The position numbers and the translations under genes are program-made. A stretch of DNA of 64,000 nt from Pseudomonas syringae CC1557 (GTDB lineage: Bacteria; Pseudomonadota; Gammaproteobacteria; Pseudomonadales; Pseudomonadaceae), in the NCBI RefSeq assembly GCF_000452705.1, contig NZ_CP007014.1, forward strand, positions 4,279,501 through 4,343,500, written 5' to 3'. Under the pieces are notes generated by a model, which saw nothing but the letters and a program-made list of their open reading frames with translations, ran no database searches and was not told where the DNA came from. Of the stretch, positions 54,449-64,000 are shown piece after piece; position 1 is the stretch's first letter, and each line of letters opens with the position of its first letter.

Positions 54449-56317
54449 TTAAATCCACAACTTCTTGAAGTCACGACCGCCGTAGATCAGGTTGACCATA
54501 GCGCGGGTCACCATGATGGCCGTGAACATCGAGGTAAAGATCCCGAGCGACATGGTCACCGCAAACCCTTTGACCGGGCCGGTGCCCATCGCAAAGAGAA
54601 TGCCGCCGACCAGCAGCGTCGTCAGGTTGGCGTCGAGGATCGCCGTGTAGGCACGATCGAAACCTTCGTTGATAGCGCGTTGCACCGTCATGCCATTGGC
54701 GATCTCTTCACGAATCCGCGAGAAGATCAGCACGTTGGCGTCCACCGCCATGCCCATGGTCAACACGATACCGGCGATACCCGGCAGGGTCAGTGTCGCA
54801 CCCAGCAAGGACATCAGCGCCAGCAGCATGACCATGTTCAGGGCCAGGGCAACGGTGGCGATCAGACCGAAGAAGCGGTAGATCGCCATGATGAAGATCG
54901 AGACGAACAGCATGCCCCACAGGGAAGCGTCGATACCCTTGGTGATGTTGTCGGCACCCAGGCTAGGACCGATGGTGCGCTCTTCAGCGAAGTACATCGG
55001 AGCAGCCAGACCACCGGCACGCAACAACAGCGCCAGCTCGGAAGATTCACCCTGGCCATTCAGACCGGTAATCCGGAACTGTTTGCCCAGCGGCGACTGA
55101 ATGGTCGCCAGGCTGATGATTTTCTTCTCTTCCTTGAAGGTCTGAACCGGCACGTCTTTTTCGACGCCGTTGACCATCTGCCTGGTGTAGGTGGTGGTCG
55201 GACGCTGCTCGATGAAGATCACCGCCATGCTGCGACCCACATTGCTGCGGGTTGCACGGCTCATCAGCTCGCCGCCGTGACCATCGAGATTGATGTTCAC
55301 CTGCGGACGGCCATGCTCGTCAAAGCTGGCCTTGGCGTCAGTCACCTGGTCACCGGTAATGATCAGACCACGCTCCACCGCTGCTGCCGGACGACCGCCT
55401 TCGCGGAATTCGAACATCTCGGTGGTGCCTTTCGAATCATCCGGGCCTGCGCCCAGACGGAACTCAAGGTTGGCGGTCTTGCCCAGAATACGCTTGGCTT
55501 CGGCCGTGTCCTGCACGCCCGGCAGCTCGACCACGATGCGGTTGGCACCCTGACGCTGAACCAGCGGCTCGGCAACACCCAGCTCGTTGACCCGGTTACG
55601 CACGGTGGTCAGGTTCTGCTTGATCGAATATTCGCGAATCTCGGCCAGTTTGGCTGGCGTCAGCGCCAGGCGCAGTACGGGGATACCGTTCAGCTCGGCA
55701 GGCGTGATTTCGAAGTCGGTGAAGGTCTTGCGAACCAGCGCACGGGCTTGCTCGCGCTCCGTGTCATCGGTAAAGCCCAGCTGAATCACGTTGCCCAGTT
55801 GCGGCAGGCTGCGATAACGCACCTTTTCCTTGCGCAGCAGGGATTTGACTTCGCCTTCGTAGACTTTCAGACGGGCATCGATTGCCTTGTCCATGTCGAC
55901 TTCCAGCAGGAAGTGCACGCCGCCGGACAGGTCGAGACCGAGTTTCATCGGGCTTGCACCCAGGTTACGCAACCAGGTCGGCGTAGTGCGTGCCAGGTTC
56001 AGTGCAACGACATAGTCATCACCCAGCGCCTTGCGCACTACATCCTTGGCTGGCAACTGGTCTTCCTGCTTGCTCAGACGCAACAAACCGCCCTTGCCAT
56101 TCTCGGCCAGAGAAGAAGCCTTGACCGGGATGCCAGCATCGGCAAGCGCCTTGGCTGCACGATCCACGTCTGCCTGGGTGACTTGCAGCGCAGTGCTTGC
56201 GCCGCTGATCTGAATGGCAGAGTCATCAGGATAGAGATTAGGTGCGGAATAAATAAAACCGACCACCAGCACCGCCAGGATCAGTATGTATTTCCACAGA
56301 GGGTATTTGTTCAGCAT
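54449..56317 (-). CDS. secD: protein translocase subunit SecD
   Basis: This 622-residue partner of SecF has six helices and a large periplasmic domain. The signature GLDLSGGVHFLLEVD and the MAVDANVLIFSRIREE proton-relay helix are present. The ATG at 56317 (MLNKYPLWKYILIL) is used because the codon before it is GTG and lacks its own ribosome-binding site. It lies 63 bases after yajC. Confidence 0.96.
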   Translation of the reverse strand: MLNKYPLWKYILILAVLVVGFIYSAPNLYPDDSAIQISGASTALQVTQADVDRAAKALADAGIPVKASSLAENGKGGLLRLSKQEDQLPAKDVVRKALGDDYVVALNLARTTPTWLRNLGASPMKLGLDLSGGVHFLLEVDMDKAIDARLKVYEGEVKSLLRKEKVRYRSLPQLGNVIQLGFTDDTEREQARALVRKTFTDFEITPAELNGIPVLRLALTPAKLAEIREYSIKQNLTTVRNRVNELGVAEPLVQRQGANRIVVELPGVQDTAEAKRILGKTANLEFRLGAGPDDSKGTTEMFEFREGGRPAAAVERGLIITGDQVTDAKASFDEHGRPQVNINLDGHGGELMSRATRSNVGRSMAVIFIEQRPTTTYTRQMVNGVEKDVPVQTFKEEKKIISLATIQSPLGKQFRITGLNGQGESSELALLLRAGGLAAPMYFAEERTIGPSLGADNITKGIDASLWGMLFVSIFIMAIYRFFGLIATVALALNMVMLLALMSLLGATLTLPGIAGIVLTMGMAVDANVLIFSRIREEIANGMTVQRAINEGFDRAYTAILDANLTTLLVGGILFAMGTGPVKGFAVTMSLGIFTSMFTAIMVTRAMVNLIYGGRDFKKLWI

Positions 56318-56380
56318 CACGCCGCCCGCTTAAAACGCGGGGCGCCTTGCGCGCCCCGTCGATGGGTAAAAAGTTGCTAC

Positions 56381-56716
56381 TCAGATCGCTTTCAGGGTGC
56401 CTTTAGGCAAAGTGGCCGCGATGGCGCCTTTCTGGATTTTCAGCTCAACCGTGTCAGACACTTCGATCACTACGAAGTCGTCGGTGACTTTGTTGATCTT
56501 GCCGGCGATACCACCACTGGTCACGACTTCGTCGCCTTTCTGCAGGTTGCCCAGCAGGTTTTTCTGCTCTTTCGCGCGCTTGGCCTGTGGACGCCAGATC
56601 ATCAGATAGAAGATGACCAGGAAGCCAACCAGAAAGATCCACTCGAAACCGCTGCCCGCAGGACCGGCAGCCGGTGCAGCAGCATCCGCAAAAGCGGGAG
56701 AGATGAAAAAGCCCAT
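56381..56716 (-). CDS. yajC: preprotein translocase accessory protein YajC
   Basis: This 111-residue protein has one transmembrane helix (WIFLVGFLVIFYLMIWRPQ) and a small cytoplasmic domain (LQKGDEVVTSGGIAGKINKV). It associates with SecDF. It follows tgt after 54 bases on the same strand. Confidence 0.95.
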   Translation of the reverse strand: MGFFISPAFADAAAPAAGPAGSGFEWIFLVGFLVIFYLMIWRPQAKRAKEQKNLLGNLQKGDEVVTSGGIAGKINKVTDDFVVIEVSDTVELKIQKGAIAATLPKGTLKAI

Positions 56717-56770
56717 TTGTCGCTCCAGTTACATAATTAGAATAAAAAAGCAGGAAAAACTCGTTCTGTT

Positions 56771-58965
<2,195 letters not shown>

Positions 58966-59082
58966 GATCGGGTTCGTTTAGCAGGGCCGGGAAGTTTATC
59001 CGGTTTGACGGCATTAGTAAAAAACCTGCGTAAATCCCTGTTGACCAACGGAAAACTCATCCTTATACTTCGCCGCCATTGA

Positions 59083-59167
59083 GCCCTGATGGCGGAATTG
59101 GTAGACGCGGCGGATTCAAAATCCGTTTTCGAAAGAAGTGGGAGTTCGATTCTCCCTCGGGGCACCA
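59083..59167 (+). tRNA. tRNA-Leu (anticodon CAA)
   Basis: The 85-base gene has an acceptor stem GCCCTGA pairing with TCGGGGC and an encoded ACCA end. The anticodon stem GCGGA/TCCGT encloses the loop TTCAAAA, so the anticodon is CAA for UUG. It has a long variable arm (class II) and a GGTAGACGC D-loop. In P. syringae this tRNA-Leu next to queA is the known border of the exchangeable effector locus. Confidence 0.96.
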
Positions 59168-59175
59168 CCATTGAA

Positions 59176-59206
59176 AAAAGACCTTGAAATTCAAGGTCTT
59201 TTTTTT
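59176..59206 (+). terminator. terminator after tRNA-Leu
   Basis: AAGACCTTGAA and its complement form a hairpin with a short loop, ending in eight T residues, 9 bases after the tRNA. Confidence 0.92.
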
Positions 59207-59484
59207 CGTCTGGTGGAAAGTGGTCTGGCTCGACCCGTGATCTGACCCCTCAGCTCAAAATTGGCCGCGGAGCACATCCAGATCTGTCTCCTGCGCGCAA
59301 TGAAGCGAAGCGGGATCACACAAGCGAGAACAGCGCTGTTAAAAACGCTCTGTTACAAGCCACCTCAGTCAGACTTTTCCACGCCCAGAGCCTTTAGGAT
59401 CAATTCTGCAGCAGGCGGTCAGGAAACCCGGTGATCACTGCAACGCCGCTTCAAACACTTATAGTATGAAGCGGCGCTGTTGCA
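59207..59484. other. non-coding stretch between the tRNA terminator and the effector gene
   Basis: No gene is seen. A large hairpin at about 59443-59482 pairs GCCGCTTCA with TGAAGCGGC and could end the effector transcript, although it lacks a T-tract. The part at 59210-59350 looks like patchwork DNA with no coding sense, as is common at this variable locus. Confidence 0.45.
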
Positions 59485-60873
59485 TCAGACCTTATAAGAC
59501 AGGACAACATCCGGGTTAATCTTATCGGCGTATTTTTTTGCGTTAATGCTGATTTCAGGACGAGGCTTTTCCCCAAAATCGTCGATTATCAGACTCCTGA
59601 CCCCATGAAGTTCGGCCAGTCCGGGCACACCGTCACAGGTTGCAGCGTGACCTGAGCCCACGAAGGCAACCCATTTACCGGCAGGCTGGTCGAGACGTAT
59701 TTTCTCTGCGGCGTAATAGTTCATCACTTTGAAGCGTATTTCATTGCCCTCAAGTGATGTTTCATATGTTTTGGCAGTGTCCAGGGGAACCACATGAAGC
59801 CCGGCGTCTTTGGCCGCGCGTATTAGCGTTGTAAAGTTATACTCTGATGCGACTTTACCTATACTCAGATTGCCCTTGGTCTGCATATCAAGATAGGCCT
59901 TGAGCCTCGCGGGCATTGGGCTACCTTTGGGCGCTTTCAGGTAGTCATCCAGTGCTTTGCCATGGGAATCAGCACACAGGTGTTCCATATACAGCGTGGT
60001 CACGCCATCAGACTTAAGGCTTTTCATGTTTTTGATCAGCTCGCGCTTGCTGGCGACTGAGCTGTGGGCTTCGCCAATAACAAGTCCAGGTGAGTCTTTT
60101 AGCAGTTCACGCATAACACCCAGGCTTTCCTTGCTTTTTAACTTTGACAGCGGGCCAAGCGGCGGTTTGTCCTGGGCGTGGAAGTCAGAAAAATAGAGCG
60201 TCGCCTTGGCACGCAACTTTTCACCTGCATTATTTTTGTCAGGTTGAACCCACAGGTTCTGATTGCGACCCAGGTAGCGTTCCATTTCTATATAGTTGAG
60301 ATTCACATTAATAGTTTGCCGACGTTGAGACACAATAACGTCGTCCAACGTTACACCGACCCCACTCAGACCTTCTCCCAGCGTTTTTTTTGCGTCGTTC
60401 ACAAATCTGTCTATTGCCGACACGGGCATTCCCTTGAACATACCAGCGGGGGCCATGCTATAGGAATAGGTGTTTTCGCTCCAACTTGCCAGCTCAGCGA
60501 GGCTGGAGGCTTTAAATTTACTGTCTGATGAGCGTGAAGATGAGCCGGCGTTTTGCTTGCCCCTCACGGCAGTGCTGTCACCAGCACGAGACTTCCGTTC
60601 GCTTTTGCGGTCCGTGCCTGCGTCATTAGCCTCTGCCTGCTCATGATCAGAGACTTTCATATTAACGATCGCTTCTGCGAGATGAGCATATCGTCCAGCT
60701 GCATAGTGCCGAATTTTACCCAGTTTCGGCGTATCTGCCGGGGCGTTGCTGGTCCCCGAAGAGCTGGCTTGTGACGATTGAGAGGGCTCTTTCGGCGCGG
60801 ATCGCGCAACAGGCTGTTCAATTTCAGGTGTTGGAGGGTAATAGCCTGGGGCAGGCCCACCGACAGGTCTCAT
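59485..60873 (-). CDS. hopB1: type III effector candidate of the HopB1 type
   Basis: This 462-residue protein has a P. syringae-type export N-terminus: MRPVGGPAPGYY has Pro/Val at 3-4 and no acidic residue in the first 12, followed by a Ser/Pro-rich stretch to about residue 50. The C-terminal domain (about 250-435) carries G267-E-A-H270, E297, P363-L-D365 and G406-S-G-H409, the pattern of the Tiki/EreA/ChaN and PMT-C2-like superfamily. The place between hrpK and tRNA-Leu is that of hopB1 in strain DC3000; that HopB1 cleaves plant BAK1. The start at 60873 is chosen for its CGGAG 8 bases upstream, while the longer frame would start at TTG. No hrp box of its own is seen. Confidence 0.75.
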   Translation of the reverse strand: MRPVGGPAPGYYPPTPEIEQPVARSAPKEPSQSSQASSSGTSNAPADTPKLGKIRHYAAGRYAHLAEAIVNMKVSDHEQAEANDAGTDRKSERKSRAGDSTAVRGKQNAGSSSRSSDSKFKASSLAELASWSENTYSYSMAPAGMFKGMPVSAIDRFVNDAKKTLGEGLSGVGVTLDDVIVSQRRQTINVNLNYIEMERYLGRNQNLWVQPDKNNAGEKLRAKATLYFSDFHAQDKPPLGPLSKLKSKESLGVMRELLKDSPGLVIGEAHSSVASKRELIKNMKSLKSDGVTTLYMEHLCADSHGKALDDYLKAPKGSPMPARLKAYLDMQTKGNLSIGKVASEYNFTTLIRAAKDAGLHVVPLDTAKTYETSLEGNEIRFKVMNYYAAEKIRLDQPAGKWVAFVGSGHAATCDGVPGLAELHGVRSLIIDDFGEKPRPEISINAKKYADKINPDVVLSYKV

Positions 60874-60940
60874 AACTGAATCTCCGAGTGAACAAGACCG
60901 ACTGAACGGTCCAGACATAAGCGCATCATGCAAAGAATAT

Positions 60941-60969
60941 TTAGCCAACGTCGTCCCTACATTGGCTAA
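60941..60969 (-). other. inverted repeat between hrpK and the effector gene
   Basis: TTAGCCAA (60941-60948) and TTGGCTAA (60962-60969) form a perfect 8-base stem with a 13-base loop. It lies in the 124-base gap where read-through from hrpK must pass. No T-run follows on the minus strand. Confidence 0.6.
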
Positions 60970-60997
60970 TACGTGTGCCCAAACCCGCTCTGGTCAA

Positions 60998-63322
60998 TCA
61001 ATGCGCCTTCGAAATCCCGAACTGCTCCAGCACCGGGTCAACGTTATGATCAAACGCTTTCTGCGCCTTGTGCTTCTTGACCGCGTCGACGATCGCCGAG
61101 ATGCCGAAGCCCAGTGCCATCGCGCCGTCAATTGCCCAGCCGATCACCGGAATCGCAGCACCCAGCGCGGCACCCGCGGCAAGGCCGGTGGCCTCGCCCG
61201 CGACCATGCCGATGGCGCGGCCCGCTATCTGACCAGCCATGCGACCGAGGCCGGCTGATGCTTCACGCCCCATCATTTTCGCGCCAGCATCAATACCGCC
61301 CTTCACCGCTTCCGCGCCCAGCTTCGTGCTGTCGTAAATGGTTTGCGCGGCGCCCAGCTTGTTGCCTTGGGCGAGCATGTCGGACACTGACGCGAAGCCC
61401 ATCACCGACTGCAGCGCACGCGGCCCCATCTCGGAAGCAACCTGGCTGACGATCGACGGACCCTGATTGTCTTCGTTCTTGCCTTCGAGCAGTTTGCGGC
61501 CCTTTTTTGAGTCCTGTAGCTGGGTGACAGTGGCGTTCAGATAGTCACTTTGCTGGCTCTGGGTGAAATCGCTGGGCAATACGCTGTCGTAAATCGCTTT
61601 CTGGTTATCAGCGGTTTGCAGGGACTCACCGGCATCGGCCTTCTTCTGGCCGAGCAGTTGTTTTAGCGCACCGCCTTCGCTGAAGTTGCGCACGTAGGAG
61701 TCGGCGATCTTCGTTTGCAATTCAGGACGATTGCCGATGACCTGATCGGCAGTTGGCACCTGGGTGTCGGGAAACAGATCTTTTTGCAGCTCCAACTGGG
61801 CTGAAAGGCCGCTGATGGCACCGCTGTAATCGGCATTCGGCTTTTTCTTGTCGACGGCCTTGTCGGCGGTCGCCATGTCGGTCTGAAGCGCTTGCCCGCT
61901 GTTAACGTTTTTTACCTGTTCAACCACCGCCTTTTTCAGCGCGGAATCGCTGCCTACCAGCTTGCGCTCCTGCTCGGGGATGGACTTGTTCAGGTAGGCC
62001 TGCACGTCAGGGTCAGACTGTAGTTTGCTGATCCTGTCGTTTAATTCGGATTCGGTTTTTTCGGTGTCGCGCAGTTTGCGCCCCGCGATGACGCTCTGCT
62101 GGGTCTGCTGCAACTTGACCATGACCGCAGCTTTTTGTGCGCCGCTGAAGGACTTGGATTTGGTGTCGTCGAACACGTCCGAGTTGAGTTTGCTGATATC
62201 GATGCCTGCAACGGAGTTCAGGGTCGCAGCGTCACTGAGCATGCTGGCGAACTGTCCGCCATTGGTCGGCGCGCTGTTTTTGATCCACTCACTCAGGTTA
62301 TTCGCGTCGAACAATTGGTCCGGGCTGTGAGCGGCCTTTTTGCGCCCGGTCATCCCCGCCTCGTCAAGCTGCCCGAGAAAGCCGGGTTGCGACCAGGTGT
62401 TGCAGGATTGCTTAAGCGTTCCAGACAAGCCTGGGTTGCTCTGTGCCAAGCCTTTCAGGTCATCGGCGCTGACGTTGCCGTCGACATCGGTTTTATCAGT
62501 CGCACCCACGGCATGATGGGGATCGGCAGCCTTGATCAGCGGCATGTTGGCCTGCATGACCGATGCGTTACGGACCATTTCCAGCGATTGCGGGTCAGCA
62601 TTGGGATTGTTCTTGATGTAGTCAGCAAGGTCGTCATCGGCCTTGTCTGCGGCCTTCTCCATATTCCTGGCGAATGCCTTGAGGTCCTTGTTGGTGATCT
62701 TGCCGTCCGCATTGCCGCCATCCTTACCGACGTCGACTGCGGTTTTAAGCGCCGGATTGGCGTTGATGAAATCCATAGCTTTGGCGGCATTGGGGCCATC
62801 TTCACGGGCCATCCAGGCTGCTGCAATCGGCCGGTTGAGTTCCTTTTCAGCTTGCAGGCGTTGTTCGGGCGGTAAATGCGCAACCATCGGCTCCCAGCGT
62901 TTCAGGGCCTCGGGCGACGAATATTCCGAGTCATCGAGAAAGGCTGCATCTGCCGCCTTCGGCGCATTGGCCGGGTCGGATGCGTCGGTACTTCTTGCAG
63001 TAGCCGCAGCTGGCGTGACCGGTGCGGTGGGTGCGACCTGTGCGGACGCATCGCTGGAGGGCCGAGGCTGTACCTGCGGGCCAGCAGTTGCAGGCGTACT
63101 CTCGCCACTTCCTTTGAGCAGCAAGGCCAGGATCGACGACGCTGTCTGTTCGGCCTCAGCGGGCATGCCTGGCGGATTTGCAGCCGCCTGACCAAACTGC
63201 ACACCGGCTTGACCACCTCCGGCCGGCGTCAATAGAGCTTTGGCAAGAGGCGACTCCCCAGCCAGTTCGTTCGGGGTGGGTTGATTAACGATACCGCTGA
63301 AGGGAGAGCCGGAAATACGCAT
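60998..63322 (-). CDS. hrpK: HrpK, Hrp-secreted translocator-like protein
   Basis: This 774-residue protein has a Ser/Pro/Ala-rich N-terminus (MRISGSPFSGIVNQPTPNEL) suited to type III export. Long helical regions fill the middle, and a hydrophobic Gly/Ala-rich segment near the C-terminus (about 705-745, IGMVAGEATGLAAGAALGAA) could enter a membrane. HrpK1 in DC3000 is considered a translocator helping effectors into plant cells. Two EF-hand-like loops occur near residues 201-213 and 276-288. The ATG at 63322 lies 35 bases from a perfect hrp box. The frame starts further up, but only within the leader. Confidence 0.93.
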   Translation of the reverse strand: MRISGSPFSGIVNQPTPNELAGESPLAKALLTPAGGGQAGVQFGQAAANPPGMPAEAEQTASSILALLLKGSGESTPATAGPQVQPRPSSDASAQVAPTAPVTPAAATARSTDASDPANAPKAADAAFLDDSEYSSPEALKRWEPMVAHLPPEQRLQAEKELNRPIAAAWMAREDGPNAAKAMDFINANPALKTAVDVGKDGGNADGKITNKDLKAFARNMEKAADKADDDLADYIKNNPNADPQSLEMVRNASVMQANMPLIKAADPHHAVGATDKTDVDGNVSADDLKGLAQSNPGLSGTLKQSCNTWSQPGFLGQLDEAGMTGRKKAAHSPDQLFDANNLSEWIKNSAPTNGGQFASMLSDAATLNSVAGIDISKLNSDVFDDTKSKSFSGAQKAAVMVKLQQTQQSVIAGRKLRDTEKTESELNDRISKLQSDPDVQAYLNKSIPEQERKLVGSDSALKKAVVEQVKNVNSGQALQTDMATADKAVDKKKPNADYSGAISGLSAQLELQKDLFPDTQVPTADQVIGNRPELQTKIADSYVRNFSEGGALKQLLGQKKADAGESLQTADNQKAIYDSVLPSDFTQSQQSDYLNATVTQLQDSKKGRKLLEGKNEDNQGPSIVSQVASEMGPRALQSVMGFASVSDMLAQGNKLGAAQTIYDSTKLGAEAVKGGIDAGAKMMGREASAGLGRMAGQIAGRAIGMVAGEATGLAAGAALGAAIPVIGWAIDGAMALGFGISAIVDAVKKHKAQKAFDHNVDPVLEQFGISKAH

Positions 63323-63328
63323 GGTAAG

Positions 63329-63355
63329 TTGCCATCCGAGAGTGAGGGATGGCAA
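63329..63355 (-). promoter_or_regulatory. perfect inverted repeat in the hrpK leader
   Basis: TTGCCATCC (63329-63337) and GGATGGCAA (63347-63355) form a perfect 9-base stem with a 9-base loop. It lies immediately downstream of the hrp box and 6 bases from the ATG, and it includes the only purine-rich sequence that could serve as ribosome-binding site. Confidence 0.75.
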
Positions 63356-63356
63356 C

Positions 63357-63384
63357 TGTGTGGTTGAGCAAACGCGTTGGTTCC
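63357..63384 (-). promoter_or_regulatory. hrp box (HrpL-dependent promoter) of hrpK
   Basis: On the minus strand GGAACC (63379-63384), a 15-base spacer and CCACACA (63357-63363) match the hrp box consensus GGAACC-N15/16-CCACNNA without a mismatch. Confidence 0.93.
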
Positions 63385-63407
63385 AGAGAATTCATCGAAA
63401 CCGCCAG

Positions 63408-63962
63408 TCAGGCGAAAGGGTCGATGTGCTGTTTCAACTGCACCCTGGCCCGCGACAGCCGCGAACGCACCGTGCCGATCGGTACGCCGAGCGTGTTCGC
63501 CGTCTCCTGATAATTGCCGTCCATTTCCAGAGACACTTCCAGGACTTTCTGCATGTTCGACGGCAGGCAATCGATGGCAGCGATGACGCGCGCCAATTGC
63601 CGATGGCCGTCTACCTGATGGGTGATATCGCCATTCCATTCCAGCTCGGAATGGACTTCCTCTTCCCAGCTTTCCTGATACGGCTGGCGGTACATTTTGC
63701 GGAAGTGATTGCGGATCAGGTTCAGTGCAATGCCACACAGCCAGGTCTGAGGCTTGCTGGCGTGCTGAAACTTGTGCTCGTTGCGTAGTGCCTCAAGAAA
63801 CACACACTGCAGAATGTCATCGACATCATCAGGGTTCATGACTCGCTTCTGAATGAACGCTCTGAGCATTTGAATCTGATCGGCCGACAGTTGGCGAATG
63901 CCGGCTGACGAAGCTGATTGGCGCGGCTCGGTTGCGTCGAGAATCACAAGGTCCTGAAACAT
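63408..63962 (-). CDS. hrpL: ECF-family sigma factor HrpL
   Basis: This 184-residue sigma factor directs RNA polymerase to hrp boxes and switches on the type III secretion regulon. Region 2 covers about residues 25-95 (IQKRVMNPDDVDDILQCVFL). Region 4 covers about 125-180 and has the helix-turn-helix NYQETANTLGVPIGTVRSRL. A ribosome-binding site AAGGTAAG precedes the ATG at 63962. The gene is normally driven by RpoN with HrpR/HrpS, and that promoter would lie mostly beyond the right edge. It is followed by hrpK, whose hrp box is a direct target. Confidence 0.96.
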   Translation of the reverse strand: MFQDLVILDATEPRQSASSAGIRQLSADQIQMLRAFIQKRVMNPDDVDDILQCVFLEALRNEHKFQHASKPQTWLCGIALNLIRNHFRKMYRQPYQESWEEEVHSELEWNGDITHQVDGHRQLARVIAAIDCLPSNMQKVLEVSLEMDGNYQETANTLGVPIGTVRSRLSRARVQLKQHIDPFA

Positions 63963-64000
63963 GGGCTTACCTTTTAATGAGGATGTGCAAGCCCTATAGC

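Noticed and set aside
60874..60997. A separate hrp box for the HopB1-type effector gene.
   Set aside because: No GGAACC or near match with a correctly spaced CCAC is found in the gap on the minus strand.
59083..61000. A genomic island with a duplicated tRNA-Leu 3' end (attL/attR).
   Set aside because: No second copy of the tRNA 3' end and no integrase are visible between the tRNA and hrpK within the window.
63963..64000. A sigma-54 promoter for hrpL at the right edge, suggested by CTTGCA on the minus strand near 63985-63990.
   Set aside because: The expected -24 GG at the right spacing is not present in the bases available, and the window ends. The real RpoN site is probably outside.

Overview
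The window looks like the chromosome of a plant-associated Pseudomonas of the P. syringae group. Three things point there. The protein families are Pseudomonas-type throughout. The housekeeping blocks are guaBA, isc, pilF-rodZ-ispG-hisS-bamB-der and yajC-secDF. The right edge holds the hrpL-hrpK end of a type III secretion (Hrp) pathogenicity island, a P. syringae hallmark, with an effector gene of the HopB1 type between hrpK and a tRNA-Leu. This is the position known in P. syringae as the exchangeable effector locus. The species assignment rests on recognised families and gene order, not on a search.

Layout, left to right. 1-9 kb: start of ffh, a CcsA-like protein, a CNNM/CorC-type protein, an MHS-family transporter, purT, a VUT transporter, a DUF1289/gamma-carbonic-anhydrase/Nudix cluster, a second Nudix protein, an L,D-transpeptidase and a NIF3-like protein. 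9-16.5 kb: purL, divergent mltF, then tadA and a multicopper oxidase. 16.5-23 kb is the most accessory-looking stretch: an orphan SF1 helicase fused to a DUF2726-like nuclease domain, a small lipoprotein, an atypical M19 dipeptidase, an unrecognised membrane protein and several gene-poor gaps. 23-29 kb: guaA, guaB, a zinc-ribbon-like protein, xseA and an M23 peptidase. 29-35 kb: leuA with a candidate leucine-rich leader peptide, an oxaloacetate decarboxylase-like enzyme, a FlxA-like coiled-coil protein, and an omega-amidase/aminotransferase pair. 35-44.5 kb: a long minus-strand run from ndk to der. 44.5-50.1 kb: iscR-iscS-iscU-iscA-hscB-hscA-fdx-iscX, preceded by an IscR-type site. 50-59 kb: cysE, trmJ, suhB, a glycine-zipper protein, secF-secD-yajC and tgt-queA. 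59-64 kb: tRNA-Leu(CAA), the HopB1-like effector, hrpK and hrpL.

How the genes work together. The isc genes build Fe-S clusters that IspG, RlmN and Fdx need. GuaB and GuaA convert IMP to GMP, while PurT and PurL act earlier in purine synthesis. Tgt and QueA perform successive queuosine steps, and the VUT protein may import a queuosine precursor. HrpL is the sigma factor that would read the perfect hrp box in front of hrpK and, by read-through, the effector gene.

The signals most worth following up are a perfect inverted repeat between the hrpK hrp box and its start codon, a Tiki/EreA-type motif set in the effector, a stack of four hairpins between bamB and der, a sigma-28-like element before the FlxA-like gene, the leuA leader peptide, and the orphan helicase-nuclease. 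I found no CRISPR array, rRNA operon, intact insertion sequence or prophage.
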